Origin: Oceaniglobus ichthyenteri
Lineage (GTDB): Bacteria; Pseudomonadota; Alphaproteobacteria; Rhodobacterales; Rhodobacteraceae
Direction: 5' to 3'
Length of the DNA: 64,000 nt
NCBI RefSeq assembly: GCF_003057885.1
Contig: NZ_QAGK01000008.1
Coordinates: forward strand, 1-64,000
Numbering within the stretch: position 1 is the first letter of the stretch; every line of letters starts with the position of its first letter. The position numbers and the translations under genes were made by a program. The notes below the pieces were generated by a model. That model was given only the letters and a program-made list of their open reading frames with translations, was not told where the DNA came from and ran no database searches. This document shows, in pieces, positions 26,687-36,392 of this stretch.

Positions 26687-27285
26687 CCGGCGCGGGCCAG
26701 ATCGGCGGTCATCTGATCGATATTGCCACGCCGACGATCCAGCATCGCGCCGATTTCGGTGCGTTCCGATTTCAACAGGCTGACCCCTTCGATCAGCATG
26801 TCAAAGAATTTGTCCTTGCCGCTGCGATCAGAAATCAGAAACACCAGATCCACGGGTGACTGACCCCGCAACAGCGCCTTTGATTTCACCTCGTAAAAGG
26901 ATTTGACGGGCCGGGCCGATTGCACCTCGATCTGGCCACCGATGAATTCCTGAAACCGCGACCCGTATTTGCGGCCCACATAGCCCGCGAACGCCTTGGT
27001 AAAGGCCTGCATCTGTGCCCCGCTGGCGGTGCGGGCCACAGGGCCAAGGGTGGTGCGCGCAATGGTCGGCACATCGGCAAATTTCAGGAATATCCGCTCA
27101 AACTCGCGAAACATTGGTGTGCCGGTCTTGCCCGACGCAATCACCGCGTTGATATCGCCGACCAGGGCATCCACCAGACGGCGCGCGGTTTCGGTGTTCA
27201 GCGCAAAAGCAGGAATGGCCGTGGCCGCCAGGGGCAGGGCGATCAGACCGCCGATAAAGTGGCGGCGGGACATGAAATGCAACAT
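26683..27285 (-). CDS. mlaC: Phospholipid-binding protein MlaC
   Basis: The protein has 200 residues. MlaC shuttles phospholipids through the periplasm between the outer-membrane MlaA complex and the inner-membrane MlaFEDB transporter. The leader has a twin-arginine start (SRRHFIGGLIALPLAATAIPA). The body has the MlaC pattern of ARTTLGPVAR, AFAGYVGRKY and a C-terminal SLLKSERTEIGAML. ATG 27285 follows GAGGA and comes one base after the mlaA stop. The mlaFED genes are not in the window. Confidence 0.85.
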   Translation of the reverse strand: MLHFMSRRHFIGGLIALPLAATAIPAFALNTETARRLVDALVGDINAVIASGKTGTPMFREFERIFLKFADVPTIARTTLGPVARTASGAQMQAFTKAFAGYVGRKYGSRFQEFIGGQIEVQSARPVKSFYEVKSKALLRGQSPVDLVFLISDRSGKDKFFDMLIEGVSLLKSERTEIGAMLDRRRGNIDQMTADLARAG

Positions 27286-27286
27286 A

Positions 27287-28009
27287 TCAATCCTCATAGG
27301 GGTCAAAATATTCGTCATCCGCGGTGCCCCCGGCCACATCGAACCGACGGTTTTGCAAATATAATATGCGCGCCTGCGCATAAGAATCGGCGCTGTCGTA
27401 CAACAGATCGTCAACCGTATCGCCGAAATCGTCGCGTTTTCCGACCTTGGCGGCAACTTTCACGCCCAAGGCATAATATCTTTCCCGCTCGCCAAAGGCA
27501 AAACCCAGCGGATCAAGAAACCGGTCAACGACCTTGCCAATCGCATCCCGCTCGGTTGAGGGGCCAAGAACCGGCAATACAAGATACGCGCCTTCGGGCG
27601 CGCCCCAAACCGCCAGTGTCTGGCCGAAATCGGCGTCGCGCTCTTCCAGTCCAAAGGAACTGGCGACATCGAACAATCCCCCCACCCCAAGCGTGGTGTT
27701 GAGCACAAAGCGAAATCCGTTGTGAATGGCATCTTCGCCATTGCCTTGCAGCACATTGTTGACCACGGCACCGGGCCCATCCAGATTATCTGCCAGATTG
27801 CCAACCATGCGCCGGACCGGCGCGGGCACGCTGCCGCCATAGGCCGATGCGCCGCCGCCAATGATCAGCCGGTCCAATTCGGTATTGGCGTTGAACACTT
27901 CGCGGTTGCGCTGTTCAAACGGGTCAAACACAGCGTCGCGCGTCACTGCGCCTTCGGGTGTGGTACAGGCGGCCAGTACGGCCAGGACTGGAAAAATCAG
28001 GATGCGCAA
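27287..28009 (-). CDS. mlaA: Outer-membrane lipoprotein MlaA
   Basis: The protein has 240 residues. The signal ends in a lipobox (VLAVLAAC), and the body has DPFEQRNREVFNANTELD, a PAPVRRMVGNLADNLDGPGAVVNN pattern and a GLEERDADFGQTLAVWG segment, all typical of MlaA/VacJ. MlaA removes misplaced phospholipids from the outer leaflet. The start is TTG 28009; an in-frame stop lies four codons upstream and no ATG is available before the signal peptide. It is the first gene of a three-gene operon. Confidence 0.9.
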   Translation of the reverse strand: MRILIFPVLAVLAACTTPEGAVTRDAVFDPFEQRNREVFNANTELDRLIIGGGASAYGGSVPAPVRRMVGNLADNLDGPGAVVNNVLQGNGEDAIHNGFRFVLNTTLGVGGLFDVASSFGLEERDADFGQTLAVWGAPEGAYLVLPVLGPSTERDAIGKVVDRFLDPLGFAFGERERYYALGVKVAAKVGKRDDFGDTVDDLLYDSADSYAQARILYLQNRRFDVAGGTADDEYFDPYED

Positions 28010-28171
28010 TTCAGGGACTCAAATCATTTGCAACGTATGTGGAAAGCAGTTTCCCATACACTGTTGTTTAATATAATCTGTGTCAAAGATAAGCGTGTTA
28101 CGCCCCGGTCACAAGCGGGCGAACGGCAAATGATATTGGCGGCCCGGCAGAAGCAGGATCGAAACACATAA

Positions 28172-29911
28172 ATGAGACAGATTAAAACTGCCGCTGGTGC
28201 CAGCGAATTGGCCAAAGCCCGGGCAGAAAGCCGCAGCCTGTTTTGGATCGTGGGCATCTTCAGCTTTTTCGTGAATTTGCTGATGCTGACCGGTCCGATG
28301 TTCATGCTTCAGGTTTATGACCGGGTCCTGGGCAGCCGAAGCGAGGCGACGCTGCTGGCGTTGTTCATCCTCATGGGCTTTTTGTTTTTGATCATGGGGG
28401 TGCTTGATTATGCCCGGGGGCGCATCCTGTCGCGCATCGGGGCACGATTTCAGGCAAAGCTGGATCGCCGGGTTTTTTCCGCGATGGTGCGCAAATCCGC
28501 GGTGGCCCCCGAAAACGAGGCGCAGGCATCAAACAATCTGCGCGATCTTGAGGCGGTACAACGCTTCATGGCGTCACCGGTGTTGACTGCGTTTTTCGAT
28601 CTGCCGTGGACACCGCTGTTTTTTCTGGCAATCGTGCTGTTTCATCCATGGCTGGGCATATTGGCCATAAGTGGCGGTGCGCTTCTGGTTGTTGTGACGA
28701 TCCTGAACCAGACCCTGACGATCGGCCCGGTGTCGCGGGCCAATCAGGCATCGCTGCGCGCCGAACGTATGGCCGAACAGATCCGCGTTGAGGCAGAGTT
28801 GGTGCGTTCATTGGGGATGCAGGATTCAACCTTCAGCCGCTGGCAGGTTTTGCGCACGGCCGGTCTGAAGGAAGCGATCACATCGGCAGATGTGGGCGGC
28901 GGTTTCACGTCTTTGTCAAAAACGTTCCGGCTGTTTTTGCAATCGACCATGCTGGCGCTGGGCGCATATCTTGTGTTGCTGGGGCAGATGACACCGGGGG
29001 GCATGATTGCCGCCTCGATCCTGCTGGGGCGGGCCCTGGCGCCGGTTGATCTGGCGCTGGGGCAATGGCAGGTGGTGCAACGCGCCCGTCAGGGTTGGAA
29101 AAACCTCAGTGAACTTCTCAGCCTGATCAGCGAAGAACCACCGCGCACCGCCCTGCCCAAACCCAAGGCGCATTTGACGGTGCATCAGGTGACAATCATC
29201 CCCCCCGGCGAAAAACAGGCCTCGGTGCGGATGGTCAGTTTTGATGTCGCACCCGGCGAAGCAGTGGGCATCATCGGCCATTCGGCCAGCGGCAAATCCA
29301 CCCTGGCCCGGGCGTTGGTGGGGGTTTGGCGCCCTTCGGGCGGGAAAATCCGTCTGGATGGGGCATCGCTGGAACAATACGAACCTGACGTGCTGGGCCA
29401 GCATATCGGCTATTTGCCCCAGCGGGTACAGTTGTTTGATGGCACGATTGCGCAAAACATTGCCCGGTTGAAACCCGATGCCCGCGACGAAGATATCGTT
29501 CTGGCCGCCAAGAAGGCCGCGGCCCATGATTTGATTTTGAAAATGCCCGATGGATATGACACCTTGGTCACCCCGTCGGGCGGGCGGCTGTCGGGGGGGC
29601 AAATGCAACGGATCGGACTGGCGCGCGCCATGTTTGGCGATCCGGTTCTGTTGGTATTGGACGAGCCGAATTCCAACCTTGATAACGAAGGCTCCGAGGC
29701 GTTGAACCTGGCCATTCGCGCCATGAAGGCCGAAGGAAAATCAGTGCTGATCATGGCGCACCGCCCCGCCGCCATCAAGGAATGTGACAAACTGGTGGTG
29801 ATGGAGGGCGGCATTCGCCGCGCCTTTGGCCCGCGCGATGAGGTGTTGCGCGAAATGGTCGTCAACCACGAACAGATCAAGGGCGGTTCGGCCCGTACAG
29901 GTGTTCAATGA
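28172..29911 (+). CDS. Type I secretion ABC transporter (permease/ATPase)
   Basis: The protein has 579 residues in the PrtD/HasD layout: a six-helix membrane domain without a C39 peptidase domain (residues 25-310), then an ATPase domain. Walker A is [10 protein letters not shown] (about 369), the signature is [14 protein letters not shown], and Walker B is [12 protein letters not shown]. It should drive export of a cargo through both membranes with the adaptor encoded next (ATGA overlap) and a TolC-like pore located elsewhere. No cargo gene is adjacent; the two RTX genes lie 6-10 kb away but lack obvious C-terminal type I signals. Confidence 0.92.
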   Translation: MRQIKTAAGASELAKARAESRSLFWIVGIFSFFVNLLMLTGPMFMLQVYDRVLGSRSEATLLALFILMGFLFLIMGVLDYARGRILSRIGARFQAKLDRRVFSAMVRKSAVAPENEAQASNNLRDLEAVQRFMASPVLTAFFDLPWTPLFFLAIVLFHPWLGILAISGGALLVVVTILNQTLTIGPVSRANQASLRAERMAEQIRVEAELVRSLGMQDSTFSRWQVLRTAGLKEAITSADVGGGFTSLSKTFRLFLQSTMLALGAYLVLLGQMTPGGMIAASILLGRALAPVDLALGQWQVVQRARQGWKNLSELLSLISEEPPRTALPKPKAHLTVHQVTIIPPGEKQASVRMVSFDVAPGEAVGIIGHSASGKSTLARALVGVWRPSGGKIRLDGASLEQYEPDVLGQHIGYLPQRVQLFDGTIAQNIARLKPDARDEDIVLAAKKAAAHDLILKMPDGYDTLVTPSGGRLSGGQMQRIGLARAMFGDPVLLVLDEPNSNLDNEGSEALNLAIRAMKAEGKSVLIMAHRPAAIKECDKLVVMEGGIRRAFGPRDEVLREMVVNHEQIKGGSARTGVQ

Positions 29912-31212
29912 GCGGCAAAAAAGAATGGTCAGCCACGCGGCCCGTTCTGGTGGGGTTGATCGCGCTGATCGTGCTGGTCGGCGGATTTGGCACCTGGGCC
30001 ACAATGACCGAGATTTCCGGCGCCATCATCGCCCCTGGCCAGCTTGAGGTGGATCGCAACCGCCAGGTGGTACAGCACCCCGATGGCGGTGTCGTTTCGG
30101 CCATTCTGGTGGGTGAAAACGATACGGTTGAGGCGGGCGATACCCTTGTGCGGCTTGATCCGACGTTGTTGCAATCGGATTTGAATACTGTCGAAAGTCA
30201 GTTGTTCGAACTGATGGCGCGCCGCGGTCGGTTGGAGGCCGAGCGGGATAGCGCCACAGATGTGACATTTGCCCCCGCTCTGCTGGAAGCCGCACGAAAA
30301 AACCCCGAGGTGATGGATCTGGTCGAAGGACAGCGGCGCTTGTTTGAAGCGCGGGTATCATCGCAAGAGCAGCTGATCGAACAACTGGGTCTGCGCCGGG
30401 GCCAGATCGCCAGCCAGATCGTTGGCGTAACGGCCCAGCAACAGGCATTGGCCACACAGCAAGAACTGATTGAACAGGAATTGACCGCACAGCAATCTTT
30501 GCTGGCGCGCGGTCTTACGCCGGCCACACGGGTGCTTGCCCTGCAACGCGAAGAGGCGCGGTTGCGCGGCACGGTCGGAGAACTGACCGCCGGAGCAGCC
30601 GAAGCGCAGGAGCGGATCACCGAAATCGAGCTTGAGATTTTGCGCACCTCCACAACCCGCCGCGAAGAGGCGATCAGCCAAATCCGTGATTTGCAGTTTC
30701 GCGAACTGGAACTGGCCGAACGGCGCCGGTCCCTGATTGAACGGTTGTCGCGGCTGGATATTCGCGCCCCTGTTGGCGGGGTTGTTTATGGCATGACCGT
30801 GTTTGCCGAACGTTCGGTCATTCGCCCGGCGGATCCGGTGCTGTTTATCGTGCCACAGGATCGCGCCCTGGTCATCGCCAGTCGGGTCGAGGCGATGAAC
30901 ATCGATCAGGTGCATCTGGGCCAAAAGGTGACATTGCGCCTGTCGGCATTCGATGCCCGCACGACACCGGAACTGATTGGTGAGGTTGCACAGATTTCCG
31001 CCGATACCTTTGTCGATGAAACGTCACGGGTGGCGTTTTACCGGGTCGAATTGCGGATCATGCCGGATGAGGTGGATAAACTGCCCGGCAACCTCACATT
31101 GATCCCCGGAATGCCGGTCGAAGCGTTCTTGCGCACCGATGATCGCACGCCGCTGGCCTATCTGGTGCGCCCGTTTGCCGATTATTTCGCAAAGGCGTTT
31201 CGTGAAAGTTAA
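29908..31212 (+). CDS. Type I secretion periplasmic adaptor (HlyD/PrtE family)
   Basis: The protein has 434 residues. It has a short cytoplasmic tail, one transmembrane segment (about 12-34), a biotinyl-lipoyl-like hairpin ([19 protein letters not shown]), a long alpha hairpin rich in Glu/Gln (about 90-270), and a C-terminal beta-barrel ([14 protein letters not shown]). It bridges the ABC exporter to an outer-membrane TolC channel. The start overlaps the ATPase gene by ATGA. Confidence 0.92.
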   Translation: MSGKKEWSATRPVLVGLIALIVLVGGFGTWATMTEISGAIIAPGQLEVDRNRQVVQHPDGGVVSAILVGENDTVEAGDTLVRLDPTLLQSDLNTVESQLFELMARRGRLEAERDSATDVTFAPALLEAARKNPEVMDLVEGQRRLFEARVSSQEQLIEQLGLRRGQIASQIVGVTAQQQALATQQELIEQELTAQQSLLARGLTPATRVLALQREEARLRGTVGELTAGAAEAQERITEIELEILRTSTTRREEAISQIRDLQFRELELAERRRSLIERLSRLDIRAPVGGVVYGMTVFAERSVIRPADPVLFIVPQDRALVIASRVEAMNIDQVHLGQKVTLRLSAFDARTTPELIGEVAQISADTFVDETSRVAFYRVELRIMPDEVDKLPGNLTLIPGMPVEAFLRTDDRTPLAYLVRPFADYFAKAFRES

Positions 31213-31280
31213 GGCGGGCCTTTTCGCGCCGCGCGGCGCAGAGTACAGTTTGCAGATCATTGAACCAAAAAGGATATCCC

Positions 31281-31742
31281 ATGGGACAGATCGAATCGCG
31301 CCTGGCAGAACTGGGCGTTACCCTGGCAACCGCACCGGCCCCTGCCGCCAATTATGTGCCCTATGTCGTCGTGGGTGACATTGTTTATGTGTCGGGGCAG
31401 GTTTCGCAAAATGCCGACGGCATGATCACCGGCAAGGTGGGCGATGATCTGACCGTTGAACAGGGCGCGGCCGCGGCCAAAGCCTGTGCCATCAGTTTGC
31501 TCAGCCAGGTCAAGGCGGCCTGTGACGGCGATCTTGAGCGTCTGGTGCGGGTGGTGAAATTGACCGGTTTTGTCAATTCGCATGGTGATTTTGCTCAGCA
31601 GCCGGGCGTGGTGAATGGATGTTCCGATTTCCTGGTCGAAGCGTTGGGTGACAAAGGCCGGCACGCACGTTCGGCTGTCAGTGCGGGATCGTTGCCGTTC
31701 AACGTTGCGGTGGAAATCGAAGGGATCTTTCAGATCAAATGA
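31281..31742 (+). CDS. RidA family protein
   Basis: The protein has 153 residues, and belongs to the longer YjgF-like subgroup. RidA enzymes deaminate reactive enamine/imine intermediates made by PLP enzymes. The trimer signature is visible (YVSGQVSQN, a GSLPFNVAVEIEGIF end), but the usual catalytic Arg in the R-x-x-V motif should be checked by alignment (ARSAVSAGSLPFN is the matching region). AAAAGGA precedes ATG 31281. Its end overlaps the GDPD gene by ATGA. Confidence 0.87.
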   Translation: MGQIESRLAELGVTLATAPAPAANYVPYVVVGDIVYVSGQVSQNADGMITGKVGDDLTVEQGAAAAKACAISLLSQVKAACDGDLERLVRVVKLTGFVNSHGDFAQQPGVVNGCSDFLVEALGDKGRHARSAVSAGSLPFNVAVEIEGIFQIK

Positions 31743-32497
31743 CCCTGCCTGCATCTTTTCTGACCACGCCCCTGGCGCATCGGGGATTGCATGATCAGAC
31801 CCGGGGCCGCCCCGAAAACAGCCGCGCGGCCTTTCGCGCGGCCATCGCGGCGGGCTATGGCATCGAACTTGATGTACAGCGCGCCGCCGATGGCGCGGCG
31901 ATGGTGTTTCACGATTACGATCTGCCCCGCCTGACCGGTACTGAAGGCACGGTTCGCACCACATCGGCCGCCGCATTGGGCCAAATCCGCCTCAGCGGTG
32001 GTGACGAAGCCATCCCGACCCTGGACGAGGTGCTGAACCTTGTGGCGGGTCAGGTGCCGCTTTTGATTGAGATAAAAGATCAGGATGGCGCGCTGGGCGG
32101 CGATGTCGGCCCATTGGAACAGGCGGTTGCCGATCTGTTGCAGGGGTACAGCGGCGATGTGGCGGTGATGTCGTTCAACCCGCACGCTGTTGCGGCCTTG
32201 GCCAAGGCCGCGCCACAGGTGCCCCGGGGCCTGACCACCTGTGCGTTTTCGCCCGACGATTGGGGTGTTTCGCCCGAACGGGCCGAACATCTGACCCGGA
32301 TCGTCGATTATGACCGGCTGAATGCGTGTTTTGTCAGCCATGACCGCAATGATCTGGCCAATCCCCGACTGGCCGAATTGCGGGCGTCGGGTGCGGGCAT
32401 TCTGTGTTGGACCATTCGTACCCCCGACCAAGAGGCCGAGGCGCGCAAGGTTGCCGACAATATCACGTTTGAAGGCTATGCGCCGGTGCGGGCTTGA
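31739..32497 (+). CDS. Glycerophosphodiester phosphodiesterase
   Basis: The protein has 252 residues and is a GDPD-type TIM barrel. The active-site motifs are HRGLHD and PENSRAAF near the N-terminus, then IELDVQRAADG and a catalytic-type His in VFHDYDL. It hydrolyses glycerophosphodiesters to glycerol-3-phosphate and an alcohol. There is no signal peptide, so it is probably cytoplasmic (UgpQ-like). It is coupled to ridA by ATGA. Confidence 0.88.
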   Translation: MTLPASFLTTPLAHRGLHDQTRGRPENSRAAFRAAIAAGYGIELDVQRAADGAAMVFHDYDLPRLTGTEGTVRTTSAAALGQIRLSGGDEAIPTLDEVLNLVAGQVPLLIEIKDQDGALGGDVGPLEQAVADLLQGYSGDVAVMSFNPHAVAALAKAAPQVPRGLTTCAFSPDDWGVSPERAEHLTRIVDYDRLNACFVSHDRNDLANPRLAELRASGAGILCWTIRTPDQEAEARKVADNITFEGYAPVRA

Positions 32498-32528
32498 CCG
32501 GCGGGCAAACAACACCACCTGTCGGGGC

Positions 32529-33713
32529 ATGAGTGAGCATCAGATAGAAATCAGCGTTCTTCCCTCACTGGCCGAAATTGACGCCAGCGATTGGGATGCC
32601 TGTGCCTGCCCCGAAGTGGCGGATGGCGGCCGCCCGTTTGATCCGTTTACGACACACCGCTTTCTCAAGGCATTGGAAGACAGCGGTAGCGTTGGGCCGG
32701 GCACCGGATGGCAGCCGCAATATCTGGTGGCGCGCGCCGACGGTAAGGTGATCGCCTGTGCGCCGCTTTATGCCAAGGGCCACAGCCAGGGCGAATATAT
32801 ATTCGATCACAATTGGGCCCATGCCTTTGAACGCGCCGGGGGCCGGTATTACCCGAAATTGCAAATCGCGGTGCCGTTTACCCCCGCGACAGGGCGTCGG
32901 TTTCTCACCCGTCCGGGCCATTGGGAAACCGGCCTTGCCGCCCTGACCCAAGGCGCGGTGCAACTGGCTGCGAACAATCAATTGTCATCGCTGCATATCA
33001 CATTTTGCACCAAGGCTGAGGCCGAGGCAGGCGCGCAGATGGGCCTGATGGCGCGCACCGGGCAACAGTTTCATTGGTTCAATCAAGGCTACGGCAGCTT
33101 TGATGATTTCCTCGCCCAACTGTCCAGCCGCAAGCGCAAGAATATCCGCAAGGAACGCGCCACCGCCCAAGCGTTTGGCGGCGACATCGTGCATCTGACC
33201 GGTGATCAGATCGAACCGCACCATTGGGATGCATTCTGGCAGTTTTATCAGGATACCGGCGCGCGCAAATGGGGCACGCCCTATTTAACCCGTGCGTTTT
33301 TCGACATTGCACAGGATGTGTTGCGCGATGATATCCTGTTGATCCTTGCGATGGATGGCGACCGCGCGATCGCCGGGGCGCTGAACGTGATCGGGCGCGA
33401 TGTGTTATATGGGCGGTACTGGGGCTGTGTGCAGGATCATCCCTGTCTGCATTTCGAACTGTGTTACTATCAGGCGATTGATCATGCCATCGCCCACGGT
33501 CTGAAACAGGTCGAGGCGGGGGCACAGGGCGAACACAAACTGGCGCGCGGCTATTTGCCCACGCCCACCCATTCGCTGCATTGGATCGCCGATGATGGCT
33601 TTGCCGATGCGGTGGGTGAGTACCTGAAGGCCGAGCGGGCAGCAGTGGATGATGAAATCGAAGTGCTGACCAGTTTTGGGCCGTTCAAGAAAACCACAGG
33701 AGAGCCGGAATGA
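32529..33713 (+). CDS. COG3146 family protein (FemAB-like GNAT fold)
   Basis: The protein has 394 residues. It matches the peptidogalycan-biosynthesis/COG3146 family: a first GNAT-like half ([17 protein letters not shown], then W-Q-P), and a second with [32 protein letters not shown], and [14 protein letters not shown]. The family is predicted to transfer acyl or aminoacyl groups, by analogy with FemAB, but the substrate is not known. The ATG at 32529 has only weak ribosome-site sequence. It is coupled to the next gene by ATGA. Confidence 0.8.
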   Translation: MSEHQIEISVLPSLAEIDASDWDACACPEVADGGRPFDPFTTHRFLKALEDSGSVGPGTGWQPQYLVARADGKVIACAPLYAKGHSQGEYIFDHNWAHAFERAGGRYYPKLQIAVPFTPATGRRFLTRPGHWETGLAALTQGAVQLAANNQLSSLHITFCTKAEAEAGAQMGLMARTGQQFHWFNQGYGSFDDFLAQLSSRKRKNIRKERATAQAFGGDIVHLTGDQIEPHHWDAFWQFYQDTGARKWGTPYLTRAFFDIAQDVLRDDILLILAMDGDRAIAGALNVIGRDVLYGRYWGCVQDHPCLHFELCYYQAIDHAIAHGLKQVEAGAQGEHKLARGYLPTPTHSLHWIADDGFADAVGEYLKAERAAVDDEIEVLTSFGPFKKTTGEPE

Positions 33714-34006
33714 CCGATTCACTGCCCGCCGATGAACGTGACGCCGCATTGGCGCCTTTGCTGGCCAATGGATGGACCATGGCAGAGGGTCGCGATGCGA
33801 TTGAAAAATCGTTCAAGTTTCGAAACTTCATCGAGGCATTCGGGTTCATGACCCGTTGTGCGATGATCGCCGAAAAGCTGAATCACCACCCCGAATGGTT
33901 CAATGTCTACAACCGCGTTGATGTGGTGCTGACCACCCATGATTGCGGCGGGTTAAGCGAACTGGATATCAAATTGGCCCGGCGGATGGATAAACTGTCG
34001 GGCTAA
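33710..34006 (+). CDS. phhB: Pterin-4a-carbinolamine dehydratase
   Basis: The protein has 98 residues. The PCD motif region [20 protein letters not shown], with the catalytic His pair, and the following [10 protein letters not shown] are complete. The enzyme recycles pterin cofactor used by phenylalanine hydroxylase; many bacteria carry it without that hydroxylase. It is coupled to the upstream COG3146 gene and ends at a strong terminator. Confidence 0.93.
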   Translation: MTDSLPADERDAALAPLLANGWTMAEGRDAIEKSFKFRNFIEAFGFMTRCAMIAEKLNHHPEWFNVYNRVDVVLTTHDCGGLSELDIKLARRMDKLSG

Positions 34007-34013
34007 ACAGAAT

Positions 34014-34042
34014 GGCCCCCGCACCGGTTGGGTGCGGGGGCC
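34014..34042. terminator. Strong bidirectional terminator between phhB and the peroxiredoxin gene
   Basis: GGCCCCCGCACC (34014-34025) and GGTGCGGGGGCC (34031-34042) form a perfect 12-bp stem with a 5-base loop between convergent genes. T-runs are weak on both sides. Confidence 0.75.
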
Positions 34043-34048
34043 GGAACA

Positions 34049-34537
34049 TTACAGCGCGGCCACCATGGCTTCGCCGCCCGAAACGTCGCAGGTGCCGGGG
34101 CTTTCCTCTTCGTGGATGATTTTGACTTCGCCGCCCTCAACCATCATCGCATAGCGTTTTGAACGTGCGATCAATCCGGCGGGCGGGGCGTTGAATTCGC
34201 GGCCCATCGCCTTGGTGAATTCGCCTTCGGGATCGCCCAGCATGGTGATGCCCGCGTCGCCCGCGCCGGTGCTGTCTGACCAGGCTTGCATCACGAACGG
34301 ATCATTGACCGAAATGCAAATCACATCGGTCACGCCTTTTTTGGTCAGATCTTCTCTTGCGCGCATGAAGCTGGGCACATGGGCGTTGGTGCAGGTGCCG
34401 GTAAACGCGCCGGGCAGGGCGAAAATCACCACTTTTCGGTCGCCGATGAGGCCGTGCAAATCAACCGTTTCAGGGCCGTCCGCGCCCAGTTTAAGCAGGG
34501 TTGCATTGGGAAGTTTGTCGCCAACTGAAATTGCCAT
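34049..34537 (-). CDS. Peroxiredoxin (Prx5 type)
   Basis: The protein has 162 residues. The peroxidatic Cys is C49 in GAFTGTCTNAHVP, the classic Prx5 motif, and a second Cys lies near residue 153 (SPGTCDVSGG). It reduces peroxides with electrons from glutaredoxin or thioredoxin. ATG 34537 follows GGAGGAA. The frame stays open far upstream, but that part overlaps the opposing flavin reductase gene and is not used. Divergent promoters lie in 34538-34623. Confidence 0.92.
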   Translation of the reverse strand: MAISVGDKLPNATLLKLGADGPETVDLHGLIGDRKVVIFALPGAFTGTCTNAHVPSFMRAREDLTKKGVTDVICISVNDPFVMQAWSDSTGAGDAGITMLGDPEGEFTKAMGREFNAPPAGLIARSKRYAMMVEGGEVKIIHEEESPGTCDVSGGEAMVAAL

Positions 34538-34623
34538 GGGAAATATTCCTCCGTTGGATTGCATGGATCTTCCCCCTCCATATAGGTTGTGCGCGATACA
34601 GTCACCAGAAGGGCCACGAAAAC

Positions 34624-35829
34624 ATGGCAGATATTGTTGTAATTGGCGGCGGTCAGGCCGGCTCCTCGCTTGTGGCGCGGCTGCGCGAACAGGGGTTTGA
34701 GGGCGGCGTGACCCTGGTGTGCGGCGAATCCGTGCCGCCCTATCAGCGCCCGCCACTGTCAAAGGCATATCTGCTGGGCGATATGGACGAGGCGCGCCTG
34801 TATCTGCGGCCCGAAAGTTATTACGCCGAAAAGGGTATCGAACTGGTGCTGGGGGCCGAAACCGTGGCGATTGACCGGGTGGCGAAAACTGTGACGCTGG
34901 CGGATCGGGTGCTGCCCTATGATCAACTGGCGCTGACCACCGGATCGCACCCACGCCGGTTGCCCGCCGCCATGGGCGGCGATTTGGCAGGGGTGCATGT
35001 GGTGCGCACCCTGGCCGATGTGGATGGGATGCAGCCCGGTTTTGGCCCCGGCAAACGCGCCCTGATCGTGGGCGGGGGTTATATCGGGCTTGAGGCGGCG
35101 GCGGTGGCGCGCAAGCTGGGGGTTGAGGTGACGCTGGTTGAAATGGCGCCACGCATCCTGCAACGGGTCGCAGCCCCCGAAACATCCGATTATTTCCGCG
35201 CCTTGCACACAGCCAAAGGGGTTGCGATACGCGAAGGGTTGGGGCTGGAGCGGCTGTTGGGCGATACCCATGTCACCGGCGCGCGGTTTTCCGATGGGTC
35301 GGAAATTGCCGTGGATTTCGTGATTGTCGGCGTTGGCATTGCGCCCGCCACCGAACTGGCTGAGGCGGCGGGCGTGGCGGTGGACAATGGTATTGTCGTC
35401 GATGCCCAAGGGCGCACGTCTGATCCCCATATCTGGGCCGCCGGGGATTGTGCGATTTTTCCGCGTCACGGCCAGATGATCAGGTTGGAATCGGTGCAAA
35501 ACGCCATTGATCAGGCCGAACAGGTGGCCGACAACATGCTGGGCGCCGGCGTTGATTATGACCCGAAACCCTGGTTCTGGTCCGATCAGTATGATGTGAA
35601 ACTGCAAATCGCCGGGCTGAACACCGGATATGACCGGGTGGTGGTGCGCAAAACCGGGGACAGCGTCAGCCATTGGTATTACGGCGGCGAAACCCTGTTG
35701 GCAGTGGATGCGATGAACGATCCGCGCAATTACATGATCGGCAAACGGTTGATTGAGGCCGGAAAATCCCCCGCCCCCGATGTGATCGCCAACCCCGAAA
35801 CCGATATGAAGGCCTTGCTGAAAGCGTGA
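34624..35829 (+). CDS. NAD(P)/FAD-dependent ferredoxin reductase-like protein
   Basis: The protein has 401 residues. It has an FAD GxGxxG (VVIGGGQAGSS) at residue 5, PPYQRPPLSKAYL, an NAD GxGxxG (IVGGGYIGLEAA) near 145, and a GDCA motif near 275 (WAAGDCAIFP). This is the fold of putidaredoxin or rubredoxin reductases that feed electrons to P450s and dioxygenases. No ferredoxin or oxygenase gene lies nearby. The last codons overlap rsmD (GTGA), so the two are coupled. Confidence 0.9.
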   Translation: MADIVVIGGGQAGSSLVARLREQGFEGGVTLVCGESVPPYQRPPLSKAYLLGDMDEARLYLRPESYYAEKGIELVLGAETVAIDRVAKTVTLADRVLPYDQLALTTGSHPRRLPAAMGGDLAGVHVVRTLADVDGMQPGFGPGKRALIVGGGYIGLEAAAVARKLGVEVTLVEMAPRILQRVAAPETSDYFRALHTAKGVAIREGLGLERLLGDTHVTGARFSDGSEIAVDFVIVGVGIAPATELAEAAGVAVDNGIVVDAQGRTSDPHIWAAGDCAIFPRHGQMIRLESVQNAIDQAEQVADNMLGAGVDYDPKPWFWSDQYDVKLQIAGLNTGYDRVVVRKTGDSVSHWYYGGETLLAVDAMNDPRNYMIGKRLIEAGKSPAPDVIANPETDMKALLKA

Positions 35830-36392
35830 GGATCATTGGCGGTAAAATGCGCGGCACGGCGTTGGTCGGGGTGGGCGCGGGCGATCCGGGCGCGCAATTG
35901 CGCCCGACGACCGACCGGGTGCGCGAAAGCATTTTCAACCTGTTGCTGAACGGCGGCTATGGAAATCCGGTGGCAGGCGCGCGGGTGTTGGATTTGTTCG
36001 CCGGCACCGGTGCTTTGGGGCTTGAGGCACTGTCGCGCGGGGCCGGTTCGGTGACATTCGTGGAACAGGGCCGCAAGGCACAGGCGCTTTTGACCGCCAA
36101 TATCGCCAAGTGCCGCGCCGGGGAGGAAACCACCGTGATCCGGCGCGATGCAACGCGGTTGGGGGACTGTGCCGTTCCCTATGATCTGATCTTGCTTGAT
36201 CCGCCCTATGGCACCGATCTGGGGGCGCGGGCCTTGGCGGCTGCGTTGCGGGGCGGGTGGTTGGCCAATGGCGCCCTTGTGATGTGGGAGGATGACACCG
36301 CACCCCTGCCGCCCGCCGGGCTGGTACAAAGGGATCAGCGCAGGTATGGCAGCACGGTGATCACCATTTTGCAAAGGGAACCCGATGTCTGA
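35826..36392 (+). CDS. rsmD: 16S rRNA (guanine966-N2)-methyltransferase RsmD
   Basis: The protein has 188 residues with a GTG start overlapping the upstream stop. It begins RIIGGKMRG and has RPTTDRVRESIFNLL, the SAM motif VLDLFAGTGALGLEAL, and the catalytic DPPYG. It methylates G966 in the small subunit head. The end overlaps the HAD gene (8 bases). Confidence 0.93.
   Translation: MRIIGGKMRGTALVGVGAGDPGAQLRPTTDRVRESIFNLLLNGGYGNPVAGARVLDLFAGTGALGLEALSRGAGSVTFVEQGRKAQALLTANIAKCRAGEETTVIRRDATRLGDCAVPYDLILLDPPYGTDLGARALAAALRGGWLANGALVMWEDDTAPLPPAGLVQRDQRRYGSTVITILQREPDV

Noticed and set aside
31222-31240. GC-rich palindrome after the type I adaptor gene as a terminator
   Set aside because: GCGCCGCGCGGCGC has no loop and no T-run; it is more likely a chance feature of GC-rich DNA.
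34538-35185. Long N-terminal extension of the peroxiredoxin on the minus strand
   Set aside because: It overlaps the flavin reductase gene on the other strand, is compositionally odd (Pro/Arg-rich), and the Prx5 start with a good ribosome site is at 34537.
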